Origin: Acidiflorens sp963841945
GTDB lineage: Bacteria; Acidobacteriota; Terriglobia; Terriglobales; Acidobacteriaceae
Direction of reading: 5' to 3'
NCBI GenBank assembly: GCA_963841945.1
Contig: CAWJFC010000018.1
Location: forward strand, 32,885 to 96,884
Length of the DNA stretch: 64,000 bases
In this document: positions 16,012-25,501 of the stretch, in pieces
Layout: each line of letters begins with the position of its first letter
Position numbering within the stretch: position 1 is the stretch's first letter
The notes under the pieces: model-generated
The model's database searches: none
The model's input: the letters and a program-made list of their open reading frames with translations, nothing else
Told to the model about the DNA's origin: nothing
Translations under genes and position numbers: made by a program

Positions 16012-17418
16012 TCAGCGTTTTTTGTGCTCAATGGTCACAAGCCGGTGCCGAGCCTGCCACTCCTGATCAGGATACTTTCCGCCCGCCGCATCGAGAAAGG
16101 AATGATAGTCGGCGGATGCCTGCTTCCAATCCCCCAAGTGATCATAGGCCGAAGCACGGAGAAAGAAACAGATGGGCGGCATATCCGCGTTGAGCGCGGC
16201 GCGGCCATTCAATGCGCGCACGGTCAGATCATAATTCTTGTTTTCGCTGGCGGCGAAGGCCAGGTCGACATAAGCATCGGGCGAGTCGCGCTTCAGGCGG
16301 ACGGCTGCGAGTAGCTCCTGCTGCGCCTCGAGAAATTTTTTCTGCAGCAGTAACGCGCGGCCCAGAGCGCGGCGCAATTCCGGGTCATTCGGATGGGCCG
16401 CGACCAGGGGCCGGTAAGCAGCTTCGGCCAGATCGTTTTTCCCGGCGGTGGCATAGAGATCGGCGGCCTCGCGCTGCGCGTCCGAATCGTGGGGATCGAG
16501 CTTGAGCGCGGCCTGCAATTCCGCAATAGCATCGTCATTCTTTTTCTGAGCGGCCAGAACCCGGCCGAGCTGAAGGTGCAGTCCGCCATCGTCAGGCCGG
16601 TCGGCGGTCAGCCTGCGCAGCAGCGGCTCAGCGTCGGCGAGCCGCCCTGACTTCATGTAGATGTTGGTAAGGCCGATCGCGGCATCGGTGGAATGCGCGT
16701 CGATGGCGAGCACTTTCTTGTACTCGGCTTCGGCGTCGGCGAAACCTTTCTGGCGTTCATCGAGCAGGCCGGCCGAGAGATAAGGTTCGGGATCGCCTGG
16801 CGTCAACTCGGCCGCTTTGGCATAGGCCTGCAAAGCCTGCGCGGGATCGTGGTTTTCGAGCGCGTGGCCGAGAGACAGCCACGCGCGCGCCTGTCCTTCT
16901 TCCACATGGGCGGTCGGAGTCAGCGTGGTGGCGGCTCGCAGATATTTTTCAGCTTCGGGATTGCGCGTGCGCTCGAGCATCAGTCCCAGGTTGAGGTTCG
17001 ACTCGAAAACGTCAGGCTTGGCGGCGACAGATTTGCGATAGGCGGCGATGGATTCATCGGCTCGGCCCAGCCGGTTGAGGACAAACCCGAGATCGAACCA
17101 GGCCTGATAGGCCCACTTTTCCTTGCTGTCGGGATCGCGGGCGACAGCTTTTTGCAGGAGCTTCTCTGCGGAGGAGAAATCGTTTTTTTGAATCGCCTCT
17201 TCAGCTTGCCCGATTTCGACCGGCTGATCCTCGACCGCTTCGCGATGATGGCGAACCGTAGTGTGAGTGTCGATGCTCTGCCCGGCCGCCGGGGTGGCGA
17301 GCGTAAGCGACAAGAACGCAGGAAAGAAGAGCGCAAGAAAGAAGTGAGCAAGAAAGAAGTGCACAAAAAAGAAGTGCGCAAAAAAGAAGAGCCGGAACGA
17401 TTTGGCGGGACGAAGCAT
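16012..17418 (-). CDS. Exported TPR-repeat protein with a repeat-built signal peptide
   Basis: 468 residues. After residue 50 the protein consists of about eleven tetratricopeptide repeats (for example AEEAIQKNDFSSAEKLLQKA, ALQAYAKAAELTPGDPEPYL and AEAEYKKVLAIDAHSTDAAI), a scaffold for protein-protein contacts. The N-terminal signal segment is unusual: FFFAHFFFVHFFLAHFFLAL, coded by a 15-bp tandem repeat (17311-17400), so each five-residue unit ends near a histidine. The cleavage site is after TPAAGQ. It probably works in the periplasm. It is encoded upstream of the two small helical exported proteins. Confidence 0.85.
   Translation of the reverse strand: MLRPAKSFRLFFFAHFFFVHFFLAHFFLALFFPAFLSLTLATPAAGQSIDTHTTVRHHREAVEDQPVEIGQAEEAIQKNDFSSAEKLLQKAVARDPDSKEKWAYQAWFDLGFVLNRLGRADESIAAYRKSVAAKPDVFESNLNLGLMLERTRNPEAEKYLRAATTLTPTAHVEEGQARAWLSLGHALENHDPAQALQAYAKAAELTPGDPEPYLSAGLLDERQKGFADAEAEYKKVLAIDAHSTDAAIGLTNIYMKSGRLADAEPLLRRLTADRPDDGGLHLQLGRVLAAQKKNDDAIAELQAALKLDPHDSDAQREAADLYATAGKNDLAEAAYRPLVAAHPNDPELRRALGRALLLQKKFLEAQQELLAAVRLKRDSPDAYVDLAFAASENKNYDLTVRALNGRAALNADMPPICFFLRASAYDHLGDWKQASADYHSFLDAAGGKYPDQEWQARHRLVTIEHKKR
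17311..17400. repeat. 15-bp tandem repeat in the signal-peptide coding region
   Basis: Units such as GAAGTGCGCAAAAAA, GAAGTGCACAAAAAA and GAAGTGAGCAAGAAA follow in exact 15-base register from about 17311; four strong and two degenerate copies. On the coding strand they translate to FF-x-x-H-like pentapeptides that form the hydrophobic core of the TPR protein's signal peptide, so copy number changes would alter signal length by five residues without shifting frame. Confidence 0.85.
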
Positions 17419-17536
17419 TTGTGCGCGCGGGCCGAGTCGTCAAATTAGTTTAGACCTACAGATACTAAGACGCAGAAGCGGCCTTTCGGGTCTAATCGCC
17501 AGTGTAATTCCAGATGGCGCCGCTGCCTGGTCCCCG

Positions 17537-20494
17537 TCATTTGTTGCTATTGCGATTGTCGCCATTTCGATGACCGTTTCCATTCAGCACCTGCTTCAGA
17601 TACTGCCCAGTGTAGGAGTTCTTCAAATCCGCGATGGCTTCAGGCGGACCCACGCCGACCACATTCCCTCCACGCTCGCCGCCCTCGGGCCCGAGATCGA
17701 TGACCCAGTCAGCGGTCTTGATGACCTCAAGGTTGTGCTCGATGACGAGAATCGAGCCGCCCGCATCGATGAGACGCCGGAACGCGGAGAGCAGTTTGCT
17801 CACGTCATCGAAGTGCAGGCCGGTAGTGGGCTCATCGAAAATGTAGAGTACGCGTCGCTTGCGGCGCGGGCCGTCGCCGCCTTCACCCTGAGTGGTGTAG
17901 GCCCGCGGGCCGCCCTGCAAGTGAGCCGCGAGCTTCATCCGCTGCGCCTCGCCGCCGGAGAGCGTGGTGGCCGACTGGCCGAATCGCAAATAGCCCAGCC
18001 CAACTTCATCGAGCACGCGCAGTTTTTCCGTAAGGCGCGGAACATCGGCGAAGAACTTCAGCCCTTCGCGGATGGTGAGGTTCAGCACCTCGTGAATGTT
18101 CTTGCCCTTATAGCGGACTTCGAGCACCTGCGGCTTGTAGCGCGTGCCTTTGCACTCGTCGCAGACGAGTTCCACATCGGCGAGGAATTGCATTTCGACT
18201 GTGACGACGCCATCGCCCTGGCAGTTTTCGCAGCGTCCCCCCGGAACGTTGAACGAAAAATGTCCCGCCGAAAATCCACGTTTCTTTGATTCCGGCAGCG
18301 CCGCGAAAAGTTCGCGAATAATATCGAACGCCTTGATGTAGGTGACCGGATTCGAACGCGGCGTGCGGCCGATCGGCGACTGGTCGACGAGCACGACTTC
18401 ATCCAGATAGTCATCACCGGTGATTTCATCCCAAAGCGGAGCGCTGGGCGCGACCCCGTTCGACTGGCGTTTGGCCGCCAAGAGGCCCTGATAAAGCACG
18501 TCATGGAGCAGGGAAGACTTGCCCGACCCCGACACCCCCGTGATGGCAACCAGCATATCGAGAGGAATTTCGAGATCGATGCGCTTGAGATTGTGAGCGC
18601 GCGCCCCGGTCACCTGAATTTTGTGCGCGCCCCGAACGCGGCGCTTGGGTGGAATCTGAATGTGCAGTTCGTTGGCCAGATAGCGGCCGGTGAGCGATTG
18701 CGGTGTTGCTTTGATTTCGGCGTAGGTCCCAGCCCCGATGACGTTGCCGCCACTCTCACCCGCGCCCGGACCGAGATCGACGATCCGATCGGCGGCGCGC
18801 ATAATCTCGGGATCATGCTCAACCACCAGAATCGTGTTTCCGAGATCGCGCAGGCCGTGCAGGATCTTAATGAGGCGCGAGGTGTCGCGGCTGTGCAGGC
18901 CGATGGACGGCTCATCGAGCACATAGAGTGTTCCGACCAGACGCGATCCAAGCGAGGTGGCGAGCTGAATCCGTTGCGCCTCGCCCCCGGAGAGCATCGA
19001 GGCCAGCCGGTTGAGCGTCAGATATTCCAGGCCGACGTCATTCAGAAAGCGCAAGCGCTCTTGTAGTTCGATCAGCAACCGTTCCGCAATCGCGGCCTGC
19101 GCGGGTGTGAGCTGGAGTTGGCTGAAGAAGCGTCCTGCCTCTTCAACCGTCATGCTGCAGACCTGGCAGATATTCTTGCCCTCGATCTTGACTTGGCGCG
19201 CCTCCGTGCGCAGCCGGCTTCCGCTACAAGTCGAGCACAGCGAATATCCACGATACCGGCTGAGAAACACACGGACGTGCAACTTGTATTTCTTGCGCTC
19301 AAGGTGCTGGAAAAATCCGCGAACACCGGGGAATTTCCCTTCGCCCTCCGTGATCTGGCGCTGCTGTTCAGCATCAAGCTCATACCAGGGCACATCGAGC
19401 GGGATGCTTGCCTGTTTGGCGAAGCGCTTTAACTCGGTAAAGAGCGGACGATATTTGGGTTTCGTCCAGGGCTCGATTGCGCCTTCGTTCAACGTTTTGC
19501 CTTTGTCGGGGATAACGAGATCGAGATCGAAATCGATGGTGTTGCCAAAACCCTGGCAGCGCGGGCACGCGCCGTAAGGATTGTTGAAGGAGAACAAGCG
19601 CGGCTCGGGCTCCTCGTAGCGAGTGCCGTCATTCTTACATTCGAAGCGCTGCGAGAAGCGCAGGCGCTCTGCATTTTGGCCGTCGCGCGGAGCGGTTTCG
19701 AAAATCACCTCGCCGGATTCGCGATAGGCGATTTCGACGGCGTCGACAATGCGCGAGCGCTCGCCTGCCGAAACAGCCAGACGATCGACCAGCCCGAAGA
19801 CAGGCTCAGAGAAATTGAGGTCGAGCAGCGATTCCGGCGTGGAGAATTCAAAAACCTGCCCGTTTTGAAAGAGGCGGTTGAATCCGCGTTTGCGGAGATC
19901 GAAGAGGCGGGCTTTCAGCGCATCGGAGAGTGCGGCTTGCTCGCCCTCCGCCGCACGGACCGCCACTTTGCGGCCGCGAGATTTTTTCCCCGGCTTTTCA
20001 TCTGGCGCTACGGGCTGAGGCGCGGCCAGCGGAAACAGCACATTCAGCCGCATGCCTTCGCCAAGCGCAAGAATGCGGTCGGCCACTTCATCGACCGTGT
20101 CTTTTTTTACCTCCGCTCCGCAGATCGCGCAGTAAGTGCGGCCAATGCGAGCAAAAAGCAGCCGCAAATAGTCGTAGATTTCAGTGGCCGTCGCCACCGT
20201 CGACCGCGGATTGCGCGTCGAGTTCTTCTGTTTGATCGCGACCGCCGGCGCGATGCCCTCAATCAGATCGACATCGGGCTTCTCGATCCGCTCCAGAAAC
20301 TGGCGTGCGTAGGCCGAAAGCGATTCGACGTAGCGCCGCTGTCCTTCGGCATAAACCGTATCGAAGGCAAGCGACGACTTTCCGGAACCGGAGACACCGG
20401 TGACGACGGTAAGTGCGTTATTTGGAATTTCAAAATCGATGTTCTTGAGGTTATGAACCCGAGCCCCGCGAACAATAATGCTGTCTGTAGACAT
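17537..20494 (-). CDS. uvrA: Excinuclease ABC subunit A
   Basis: 985-residue UvrA, the damage-recognition ATPase of nucleotide excision repair. First P-loop GVSGSGKS at 33-40, zinc module CPRC...CSTC in the first half, second P-loop in the C-terminal ABC domain, zinc module CENC...CDEC, and signature LSGGEAQR twice. The usual UvrA signature IAPAVAIKQKNSTRNPRSTV is present. Length is slightly above that of E. coli UvrA (940) owing to a lysine/arginine-rich insertion (EKPGKKSRGRKVAVRAAEG). ATG at 20494 has a GGGGAAG ribosome site; the frame is open 66 bases further upstream without support. uvrB is 29 kb away on the other strand, so they are not one operon. Confidence 0.97.
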   Translation of the reverse strand: MSTDSIIVRGARVHNLKNIDFEIPNNALTVVTGVSGSGKSSLAFDTVYAEGQRRYVESLSAYARQFLERIEKPDVDLIEGIAPAVAIKQKNSTRNPRSTVATATEIYDYLRLLFARIGRTYCAICGAEVKKDTVDEVADRILALGEGMRLNVLFPLAAPQPVAPDEKPGKKSRGRKVAVRAAEGEQAALSDALKARLFDLRKRGFNRLFQNGQVFEFSTPESLLDLNFSEPVFGLVDRLAVSAGERSRIVDAVEIAYRESGEVIFETAPRDGQNAERLRFSQRFECKNDGTRYEEPEPRLFSFNNPYGACPRCQGFGNTIDFDLDLVIPDKGKTLNEGAIEPWTKPKYRPLFTELKRFAKQASIPLDVPWYELDAEQQRQITEGEGKFPGVRGFFQHLERKKYKLHVRVFLSRYRGYSLCSTCSGSRLRTEARQVKIEGKNICQVCSMTVEEAGRFFSQLQLTPAQAAIAERLLIELQERLRFLNDVGLEYLTLNRLASMLSGGEAQRIQLATSLGSRLVGTLYVLDEPSIGLHSRDTSRLIKILHGLRDLGNTILVVEHDPEIMRAADRIVDLGPGAGESGGNVIGAGTYAEIKATPQSLTGRYLANELHIQIPPKRRVRGAHKIQVTGARAHNLKRIDLEIPLDMLVAITGVSGSGKSSLLHDVLYQGLLAAKRQSNGVAPSAPLWDEITGDDYLDEVVLVDQSPIGRTPRSNPVTYIKAFDIIRELFAALPESKKRGFSAGHFSFNVPGGRCENCQGDGVVTVEMQFLADVELVCDECKGTRYKPQVLEVRYKGKNIHEVLNLTIREGLKFFADVPRLTEKLRVLDEVGLGYLRFGQSATTLSGGEAQRMKLAAHLQGGPRAYTTQGEGGDGPRRKRRVLYIFDEPTTGLHFDDVSKLLSAFRRLIDAGGSILVIEHNLEVIKTADWVIDLGPEGGERGGNVVGVGPPEAIADLKNSYTGQYLKQVLNGNGHRNGDNRNSNK

Positions 20495-21073
20495 CTTCCC
20501 CTGAGTGACCGATGGCCTACCTGATGCGCGCGAGCGCATACAGATGGGCCGAAAAGGCATACCGAATCTTTCTATTATAAAGGGTGCGCCTCATAAAGGT
20601 GATCGACGACAGGGAGCGCTGCAAGGCCCCGTTTTCACGGGCGACGCAAAGCGTGCGCGATCATGGAATGGTACCCAGGCCGTGTCGAGAGAAGAACTCG
20701 CGAACGACAGGTGCGAACCGCACGCCGAGGCTCTGGAGCAGCGTTCCATTCGAGCGGACAGCGAGATGATGTCTCTGTTGTTGGTGCTGCCGTGAAAGTC
20801 GCCCAACCCATAGATTGCTATCGGCTGCCAGTATCACTCGTTCGGGAGAACCGCCCCCGCCGATGGGGTTGTTAGATGAAAAAGTCGCACATTCTATGTT
20901 TTGGTGGCGTTCAGATTAAGTGTCACTTCAGCGGATAGCGATCGAGTCTCGCGATTGGAGTTCTTTCTCGAACTTGTGATCCAGATCACAGTCTCGCGTG
21001 TTAAACCTGTTGAACATTATCGCTTCTAGTATCAGAATCAGTTCGCGGGTCCCCTCCGTCCAGGCGGAAGCCT
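20495..21073. other. Gene-free interval between uvrA and the histidine kinase
   Basis: 579 bases. Short open frames exist on both strands but none has a recognisable protein or ribosome site. The only clear signal is the CRP-type site at 20975-20990. No LexA-type box was seen near uvrA. Confidence 0.5.
20975..20990. promoter_or_regulatory. CRP-type site upstream of the histidine kinase gene
   Basis: TGTGATCCAGATCACA differs from the ideal E. coli CRP core TGTGATCTAGATCACA at one central base and is a perfect seven-base dyad around CA. It lies 84 bases upstream of the ATG at 21074. Inference: a CRP-family protein controls that gene. Confidence 0.6.
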
Positions 21074-21973
21074 ATGTCCCGATTATCGGGGTCAAATGAC
21101 AAGAAACAAAATCTGAGTAACCTCCGGGCAGCCTTGGTGGCGACCATGCAATGCACGCAGGCAGTCATGCGAGCGACCGACGAGACCCTGCTGATGGAGC
21201 ACGTCTGCGCCATCATCGTGGACGCAGGCTACTGCTTTTGTTGGGTTGGGGCGGCTGAACAAGACGGCGAGAAAACGGTGCGGCCGCTCGCTTGGGCTGG
21301 ATTTGAAGATGGGTATTTGTCCAGCGTCAAGATTACATGGTCTGATTCGGAACTCGGTCGCGGGCCTGTAGGGACAGCCATCCGAACGGCAAAACCTGTA
21401 GTTTTCCAGGATCTTAAGGGGAGTTCCGACTACACCCCCTGGCAGACAGAAGCAAGTAAGCGAGGATACCGTTCGAGTACCGCTCTACCCATGATGGCCA
21501 TGGGTGTGTCCTTCGCAGTGCTATCAATCTATGCCCCGGAAGCTGGCGTCTTTGGCGAGGCTGAACTGGAGTTGTTGTCTAACCTCGCTGACATTTTGTC
21601 GTTCGGGATTACAACCCTTCGCGATCGGCAAAAGACTGAGGCCGCCCTCAAGGAACATATTGAACTCATTCAGCAAGTCATCTCCGCCGCTCCCTCGGGT
21701 CTTCTGGTTTGCGACCGGGATTTCCGCTGTCACATGTGGAATCCTTCCATGGAACAGTTGACTGGGCTTCCGGCCAAGGAAGCAGTCGGCAACTTTCCCT
21801 TCGAAAAGCTACCCTTCCTCCGCCAACTTGGCTTGGAAGCAGGCGTGCAAAAAGCGCTCGCAGGCGAATCATATGTGAGCGCTGACATTCTACTCGCACC
21901 TCCGTGCAGCGAATCAACGCTTTGGATTTCCTGTCGATACGTTCCCTTGCGCAACAGTTTTCGGAGTCTCTAA
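21074..21973 (+). CDS. Histidine kinase fragment 1: GAF plus PAS
   Basis: 299 residues. A GAF domain (about 15-180; LMEHVCAIIVDAGYCFCWVG, GPVGTAIRTAKPVVFQDL) is followed by a PAS domain (about 200-299; HIELIQQVISAAPSGLLVCD, MWNPSMEQLTGLPAKEAVG). The frame stops just after RYVPLRN, where homologous kinases run on into the next PAS domain. Continuing sequence that looks like PAS linker and PAS appears in another frame from about 22,005. A CRP-type site is 84 bases upstream. Confidence 0.75.
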   Translation: MSRLSGSNDKKQNLSNLRAALVATMQCTQAVMRATDETLLMEHVCAIIVDAGYCFCWVGAAEQDGEKTVRPLAWAGFEDGYLSSVKITWSDSELGRGPVGTAIRTAKPVVFQDLKGSSDYTPWQTEASKRGYRSSTALPMMAMGVSFAVLSIYAPEAGVFGEAELELLSNLADILSFGITTLRDRQKTEAALKEHIELIQQVISAAPSGLLVCDRDFRCHMWNPSMEQLTGLPAKEAVGNFPFEKLPFLRQLGLEAGVQKALAGESYVSADILLAPPCSESTLWISCRYVPLRNSFRSL

Positions 21974-22361
21974 GGTGCGAATTCAGAGGTGACGAACCCA
22001 AGAGGAATCGAGTAAACTGAGCAACGGTGGCACCAGGTCGCCGCGTTTCCACATAGGCATCTTTGAGCATGACCACCGCACGGATACGCTTTACTGGTCA
22101 CCCGAACAACGGGAAATTTTCGGCCTCGACCCCAATGAACCTGCGACGTTATCGGAATATCTCAATCGCGTCCATCCCGAGGATCGGGAGGCAATTTCGG
22201 CGGCCGTCCGGCGTGCTCATGACCCGGGGGGAGACGGGCTCTTCGATGTAGAGAATCGCATCGTTCTCCGCGACGGGAGCGTCCGATACCTTACCACCAG
22301 GTCACAGACGTTCTTCGAGGGAGTAGGTGCGGCGCGACATAAGGTATACACGGTCGGCGCT

Positions 22362-22967
22362 ATGCTCGACGTGACCGACCGTCGCAGAATGGAGGAGGAG
22401 AGACAGAAACTGGTGGCGGTTGTCCAGCACAGTCCCGACCTCATCGGTATAGCTACTACGACTGGCGAGGTACTATTCATAAATAAGGCAGGAAAGGAAT
22501 TGGTTGGAATCGAAAGTGACCAACAAGCAATCTCCCTACCCATGTCCGCGTACGTGGCTTCTGACCAGTTACGAAGACTCGCCCACGAAATCCTTCCTAT
22601 GCTGCTTTCAGGAAAGCCCTGGTGGGGCGAAGTCTCATTGAAGCACCTCCGCAGCGGAGAATTCATTCCGGTGGAAATGCGCGCATTCCCTATCTGCGAT
22701 ACCCAGGGCAAGGTTATGGCAATTGCCAACGTTAGCCGCGACATCCGTGGCCGCAAACAAGTCGAGGAGGCACTCCGTCAGGCAGAACAGAAGTATCGAG
22801 GGATTTTTGACAATGCCGTCCTTGGCATCTTCCAGAGCACACCCGATGGTCGCTACCTGAGCGTGAATCAAGCGATGGCGCGCATGCACGGCTACGCGTC
22901 GCCTCAGGAAATGGTGGGCGAAATTAACAACGTTGAGCGCCAGGTATTTGTTGATCCATTACACTAG
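22362..22967 (+). CDS. Histidine kinase fragment 2: PAS domains
   Basis: 201 residues from the internal ATG; PAS-like coding sequence in this frame starts earlier, at about 22,005 (IFEHDHRTDTLYWSPEQRE), without a usable start codon. The fragment holds a PAC tail (MLDVTDRRRMEEERQKL), a full PAS domain (LVAVVQHSPDLIGIATTTGE) and the beginning of another (KYRGIFDNAVLGIFQSTPDG). It ends in a TAG at 22,965 where the PAS domain should continue; the rest is found in a shifted frame (RHEFIGTAERIGDNP). It would not work alone. Confidence 0.6.
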   Translation: MLDVTDRRRMEEERQKLVAVVQHSPDLIGIATTTGEVLFINKAGKELVGIESDQQAISLPMSAYVASDQLRRLAHEILPMLLSGKPWWGEVSLKHLRSGEFIPVEMRAFPICDTQGKVMAIANVSRDIRGRKQVEEALRQAEQKYRGIFDNAVLGIFQSTPDGRYLSVNQAMARMHGYASPQEMVGEINNVERQVFVDPLH

Positions 22968-23168
22968 GCATGAATTTATTGGCACGGCAGAAAGAATCGG
23001 CGACAACCCGTCTTCGAAATCTGTCGCAAGGACGGCAGTCGGGGCTGGGCATCGGTAAATGCTCGCGAGATCCGCGATGAGCAGGGAAAACTCGTTTGCT
23101 ACGAAGGTACGCTGGAGGACATCACCGAGCGCAAGCTTCTCGAAGCGCAATATCAACAAGCACAGAAG

Positions 23169-24278
23169 ATGGAAGCAGTCGGGCGCCTTGCGGGCGGCGT
23201 AGCTCACGATTTTAATAACATCCTCGGGGTAATTATGGGGTATTGCGACCTTACGATGGAGCAGGTGCCCTTGTCTCAGCCATTGACGCGGAACATCTCC
23301 GAGATCAAAGAGGCGGCAGCACGGGCGGCCACTCTAACCAGGCAACTGCTGGCGTTCAGCAAACAGCAAATGGTCAATGCGCGAGTCCTGGATCTAAACA
23401 AACTTGTCCTGAATGTGGCGGGAATGCTCAAACGACTGGTGGGTGAAGACATCGCGCTATCTCTCAAGGCGGGCGACAAACTGCGACTCATCAAGGTCAA
23501 TCCTGGACAAATCGAACAGATTCTGATGAACCTGGTGGTAAATGCGCGCGATGCCATGCCCACGGGCGGAAACATCGTCATTGAAACCAGCAACGTCCAT
23601 CTGGATGATAGCTACGCGCGGCAGCATGCCCCAGTCATTCCTGGTCCTTACGTCATGATCTCGGTCGGTGACACCGGGTGTGGTATCGACAAAGAGACCC
23701 TGTCTCGCATTTTCGAACCCTTTTTCACAACCAAGGGTTCAGGAAAAGGTACGGGACTGGGTTTAGCGACAGTCTATGGAATCGTGAAGCAAAGCAATGG
23801 ATATATCTGGGCCTACAGCGAACCCAGCAAAGGAGCAATATTTAAGATTTATTTTCCAGCGGTCGAGGACAAGGAGACCGAGTTGGAACCTGAAGTCGCG
23901 ACGGAGACCAAAGGTGGTTCGGAGACAATCTTATTAGTGGAAGATGAAGAAGCTCTTCGCGATGTTGCCGCCACTCTCTTGGAGGTAGCCGGTTACAAGA
24001 TTTTGAAAGCGGAAAATGCGACAGTGGCACTCGCGCTTGCCCGGACTAGGGAAATCGACCTCGTAATTACTGATGTGATTATGCCCAACATGAGCGGTCC
24101 GGAATTGTGCAGTCGCATACGCGAAGTGCGAGCGGGAATTAAGTTTCTCTACGTGTCAGGGTATGCGGGTGATCAACTTACTCACTATGTCGAGTCGGCC
24201 CCAGCGGTGAGCCTCTTGGAAAAGCCATTTACGAAGGAGTCTTTTCTGAATAAGATACGATTGGTTCTGGATAGCTAA
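23169..24278 (+). CDS. Histidine kinase fragment 3: HisKA, HATPase and receiver
   Basis: 369 residues. HisKA H-box with phosphorylatable His (VAHDFNNIL, about residue 13), HATPase with N-box NLVVNARDAM (about 119-128), G1 VGDTGCGID and G2 GTGLGLATVYG, and a receiver domain from about 250 (ILLVEDEEALRDV; phospho-Asp in VITDVIMPNMSG; Lys in LLEKPFTKESF). Catalytic residues are intact, so this part could be active if translated. The same frame is coding from about 23,010 (EICRKDGSRGWASVNAREI), showing that the ATG here is internal. The attached receiver, with a C-terminal end typical of hybrid kinases, implies a phosphorelay to an unlinked partner. Confidence 0.75.
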   Translation: MEAVGRLAGGVAHDFNNILGVIMGYCDLTMEQVPLSQPLTRNISEIKEAAARAATLTRQLLAFSKQQMVNARVLDLNKLVLNVAGMLKRLVGEDIALSLKAGDKLRLIKVNPGQIEQILMNLVVNARDAMPTGGNIVIETSNVHLDDSYARQHAPVIPGPYVMISVGDTGCGIDKETLSRIFEPFFTTKGSGKGTGLGLATVYGIVKQSNGYIWAYSEPSKGAIFKIYFPAVEDKETELEPEVATETKGGSETILLVEDEEALRDVAATLLEVAGYKILKAENATVALALARTREIDLVITDVIMPNMSGPELCSRIREVRAGIKFLYVSGYAGDQLTHYVESAPAVSLLEKPFTKESFLNKIRLVLDS

Positions 24279-24459
24279 CTTGACGACCGAATCTCTGCAA
24301 AAGCACCGCAATTCGGCTAGCGCGGGCCGGTCCGCCGCTAATTCTATCTGGCGCTTCTGCCCCAAGAGATACCGGCGAACAGGGCTGTCTCACACTAGCC
24401 CGGACGCTACGGCCAAAGAAGCAGTCTGAATGTGGACGTAACTGATTGATTCTACAAAT

Positions 24460-24544
24460 GCGAAAGTGGCGGAATTGGCAGACGCACCAGACTTAGGATC
24501 TGGCGGGGAAACCCATGGGGGTTCGAGTCCCCCCTTTCGCACCA
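24460..24544 (+). tRNA. tRNA-Leu, anticodon UAG
   Basis: 85 bases including an encoded CCA end. Acceptor arms GCGAAAG (24460-24466) and CTTTCGC (24534-24540) pair fully; anticodon stem CCAGA/TCTGG encloses the loop CTTAGGA with anticodon TAG at 24494-24496; the T arm is GGGGGTTCGAGTCCCCC. The long variable arm of a class II tRNA is present (GCGGGGAAACCCATG region). It reads CUA and, by wobble, other CUN leucine codons. The following 3.5 kb hold accessory genes, as often seen beside tRNA integration targets. Confidence 0.95.
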
Positions 24545-24703
24545 ACCTCCTTCATCGATCGATTGAATCGACCTCCCCTTTGGCCTGATCTTTCATAGCA
24601 TGTTGGCAGCGAAGCCATCAGCTCACTAGCTTGCCCGACGGCTCACCACTTCTTGGGGCGACGGCGGCGTGCCGATACAATCTAGTCTGTTTTAGGAGGC
24701 CGT

Positions 24704-25501
24704 ATGCGGCGTTTCTTCCCATTGATTCTCCTAGCCCTAAGTCTTTTTGCCCAAGCCCAGACGACCAAAAGCAAGCCTCCTCTCATTGTCGGGCCGGTTG
24801 CGCTGAATTGCGTCAATAAGCCGTGCGCGGCGGCAAGCATCACCGCCGATGCCCGCGGCAGCGGCGTCAACGGTCCACTCACGGCCCAGACAGGCGAGAC
24901 CATCAACATTCAAAAAGACAACTGGTGGACGGGCGGAAATGTGGGCGAAGTGGATGGTTTGGGGATACTGGTGCGCCAGAACGGCCCTCACTCGGACTCT
25001 TCCGGCATTCTGGTCAATGTGCAGAACGAGGGGAACGGATTTCTCTCCGATACCGAGTTTGTGTCATCGATCGTCGATCCGGTGAAGAACGTTCTGACCT
25101 ATGGGATCGATGTGCAGGAAGGCGTGCTCGATCACCTGAACGGAGACTACATCGGCGCGGTTTACAGCGCCACCAACGGCGCGCTCGGAACCGGAGTTCT
25201 CATCCAGAACAGCCCCGGGGCCTCGTGGCAATACGCCATTCAGTATGCCAAGGACGGGAACGGGTTGTTCTCGGTTGATGGTCTGGGCAACATCGTGGGC
25301 GCTAGTCTGTATCTCGGCAGTGTCTCGCTCAACGGCGATCCGATCAACGGCTCGGTGGATATCGGAAACACCGTGAATAGCTCAGCGACTCCGTATATCA
25401 ACCTCAACGGCTTCGGCACGCAGCAGAATAATGTGCGCATAATCAACGATGCGAACGGCCAGTTAACGATCAGTACCGTGACCGGCGGCAATTTCAAGTG
25501 A
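24704..25501 (+). CDS. Exported protein, glycine/asparagine-rich, tail-fibre-like
   Basis: 265 residues with a signal peptide (MRRFFPLILLALSLFAQAQ). The mature part is rich in Gly, Asn, Val and Ser with short beta repeats (for example VGEVDGLGILVRQ, TGVLIQNSPGASWQYAIQYA, NGLFSVDGLGNIVGASLYLG), a style shared by phage tail-fibre and autotransporter-like beta-solenoid proteins. No named family. The start is supported by an AGGAGG-type site at 24695-24700. It is the first gene after the tRNA. Confidence 0.65.
   Translation: MRRFFPLILLALSLFAQAQTTKSKPPLIVGPVALNCVNKPCAAASITADARGSGVNGPLTAQTGETINIQKDNWWTGGNVGEVDGLGILVRQNGPHSDSSGILVNVQNEGNGFLSDTEFVSSIVDPVKNVLTYGIDVQEGVLDHLNGDYIGAVYSATNGALGTGVLIQNSPGASWQYAIQYAKDGNGLFSVDGLGNIVGASLYLGSVSLNGDPINGSVDIGNTVNSSATPYINLNGFGTQQNNVRIINDANGQLTISTVTGGNFK

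Larger units (their letters stand above)
21074..24278 (+). pseudogene. Hybrid sensor histidine kinase interrupted by several frame changes
   Basis: Read through register changes, this region is one multidomain kinase of about 1,060 residues: a GAF domain, three or four PAS domains, HisKA with the H-box phosphoacceptor (GGVAHDFNNILG), HATPase_c (N-box NLVVNARDAMPTGG; G1/G2 boxes VGDTGCGID and GKGTGLGLATVYG) and a C-terminal receiver domain with phospho-Asp in VITDVIMPNMSG. The break near 21,955-22,010 changes frame at least twice; at 22,965 and near 23,005 two register changes cancel. In-frame TAG and TGA lie at 22,965 and 22,971. The three fragments are listed separately. Whether it is a real pseudogene or a set of read errors is unresolved. 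Confidence 0.7.

Noticed and set aside
20495..21073. Small genes in the gap upstream of the kinase
   Set aside because: All short frames lack ribosome sites and known protein features.
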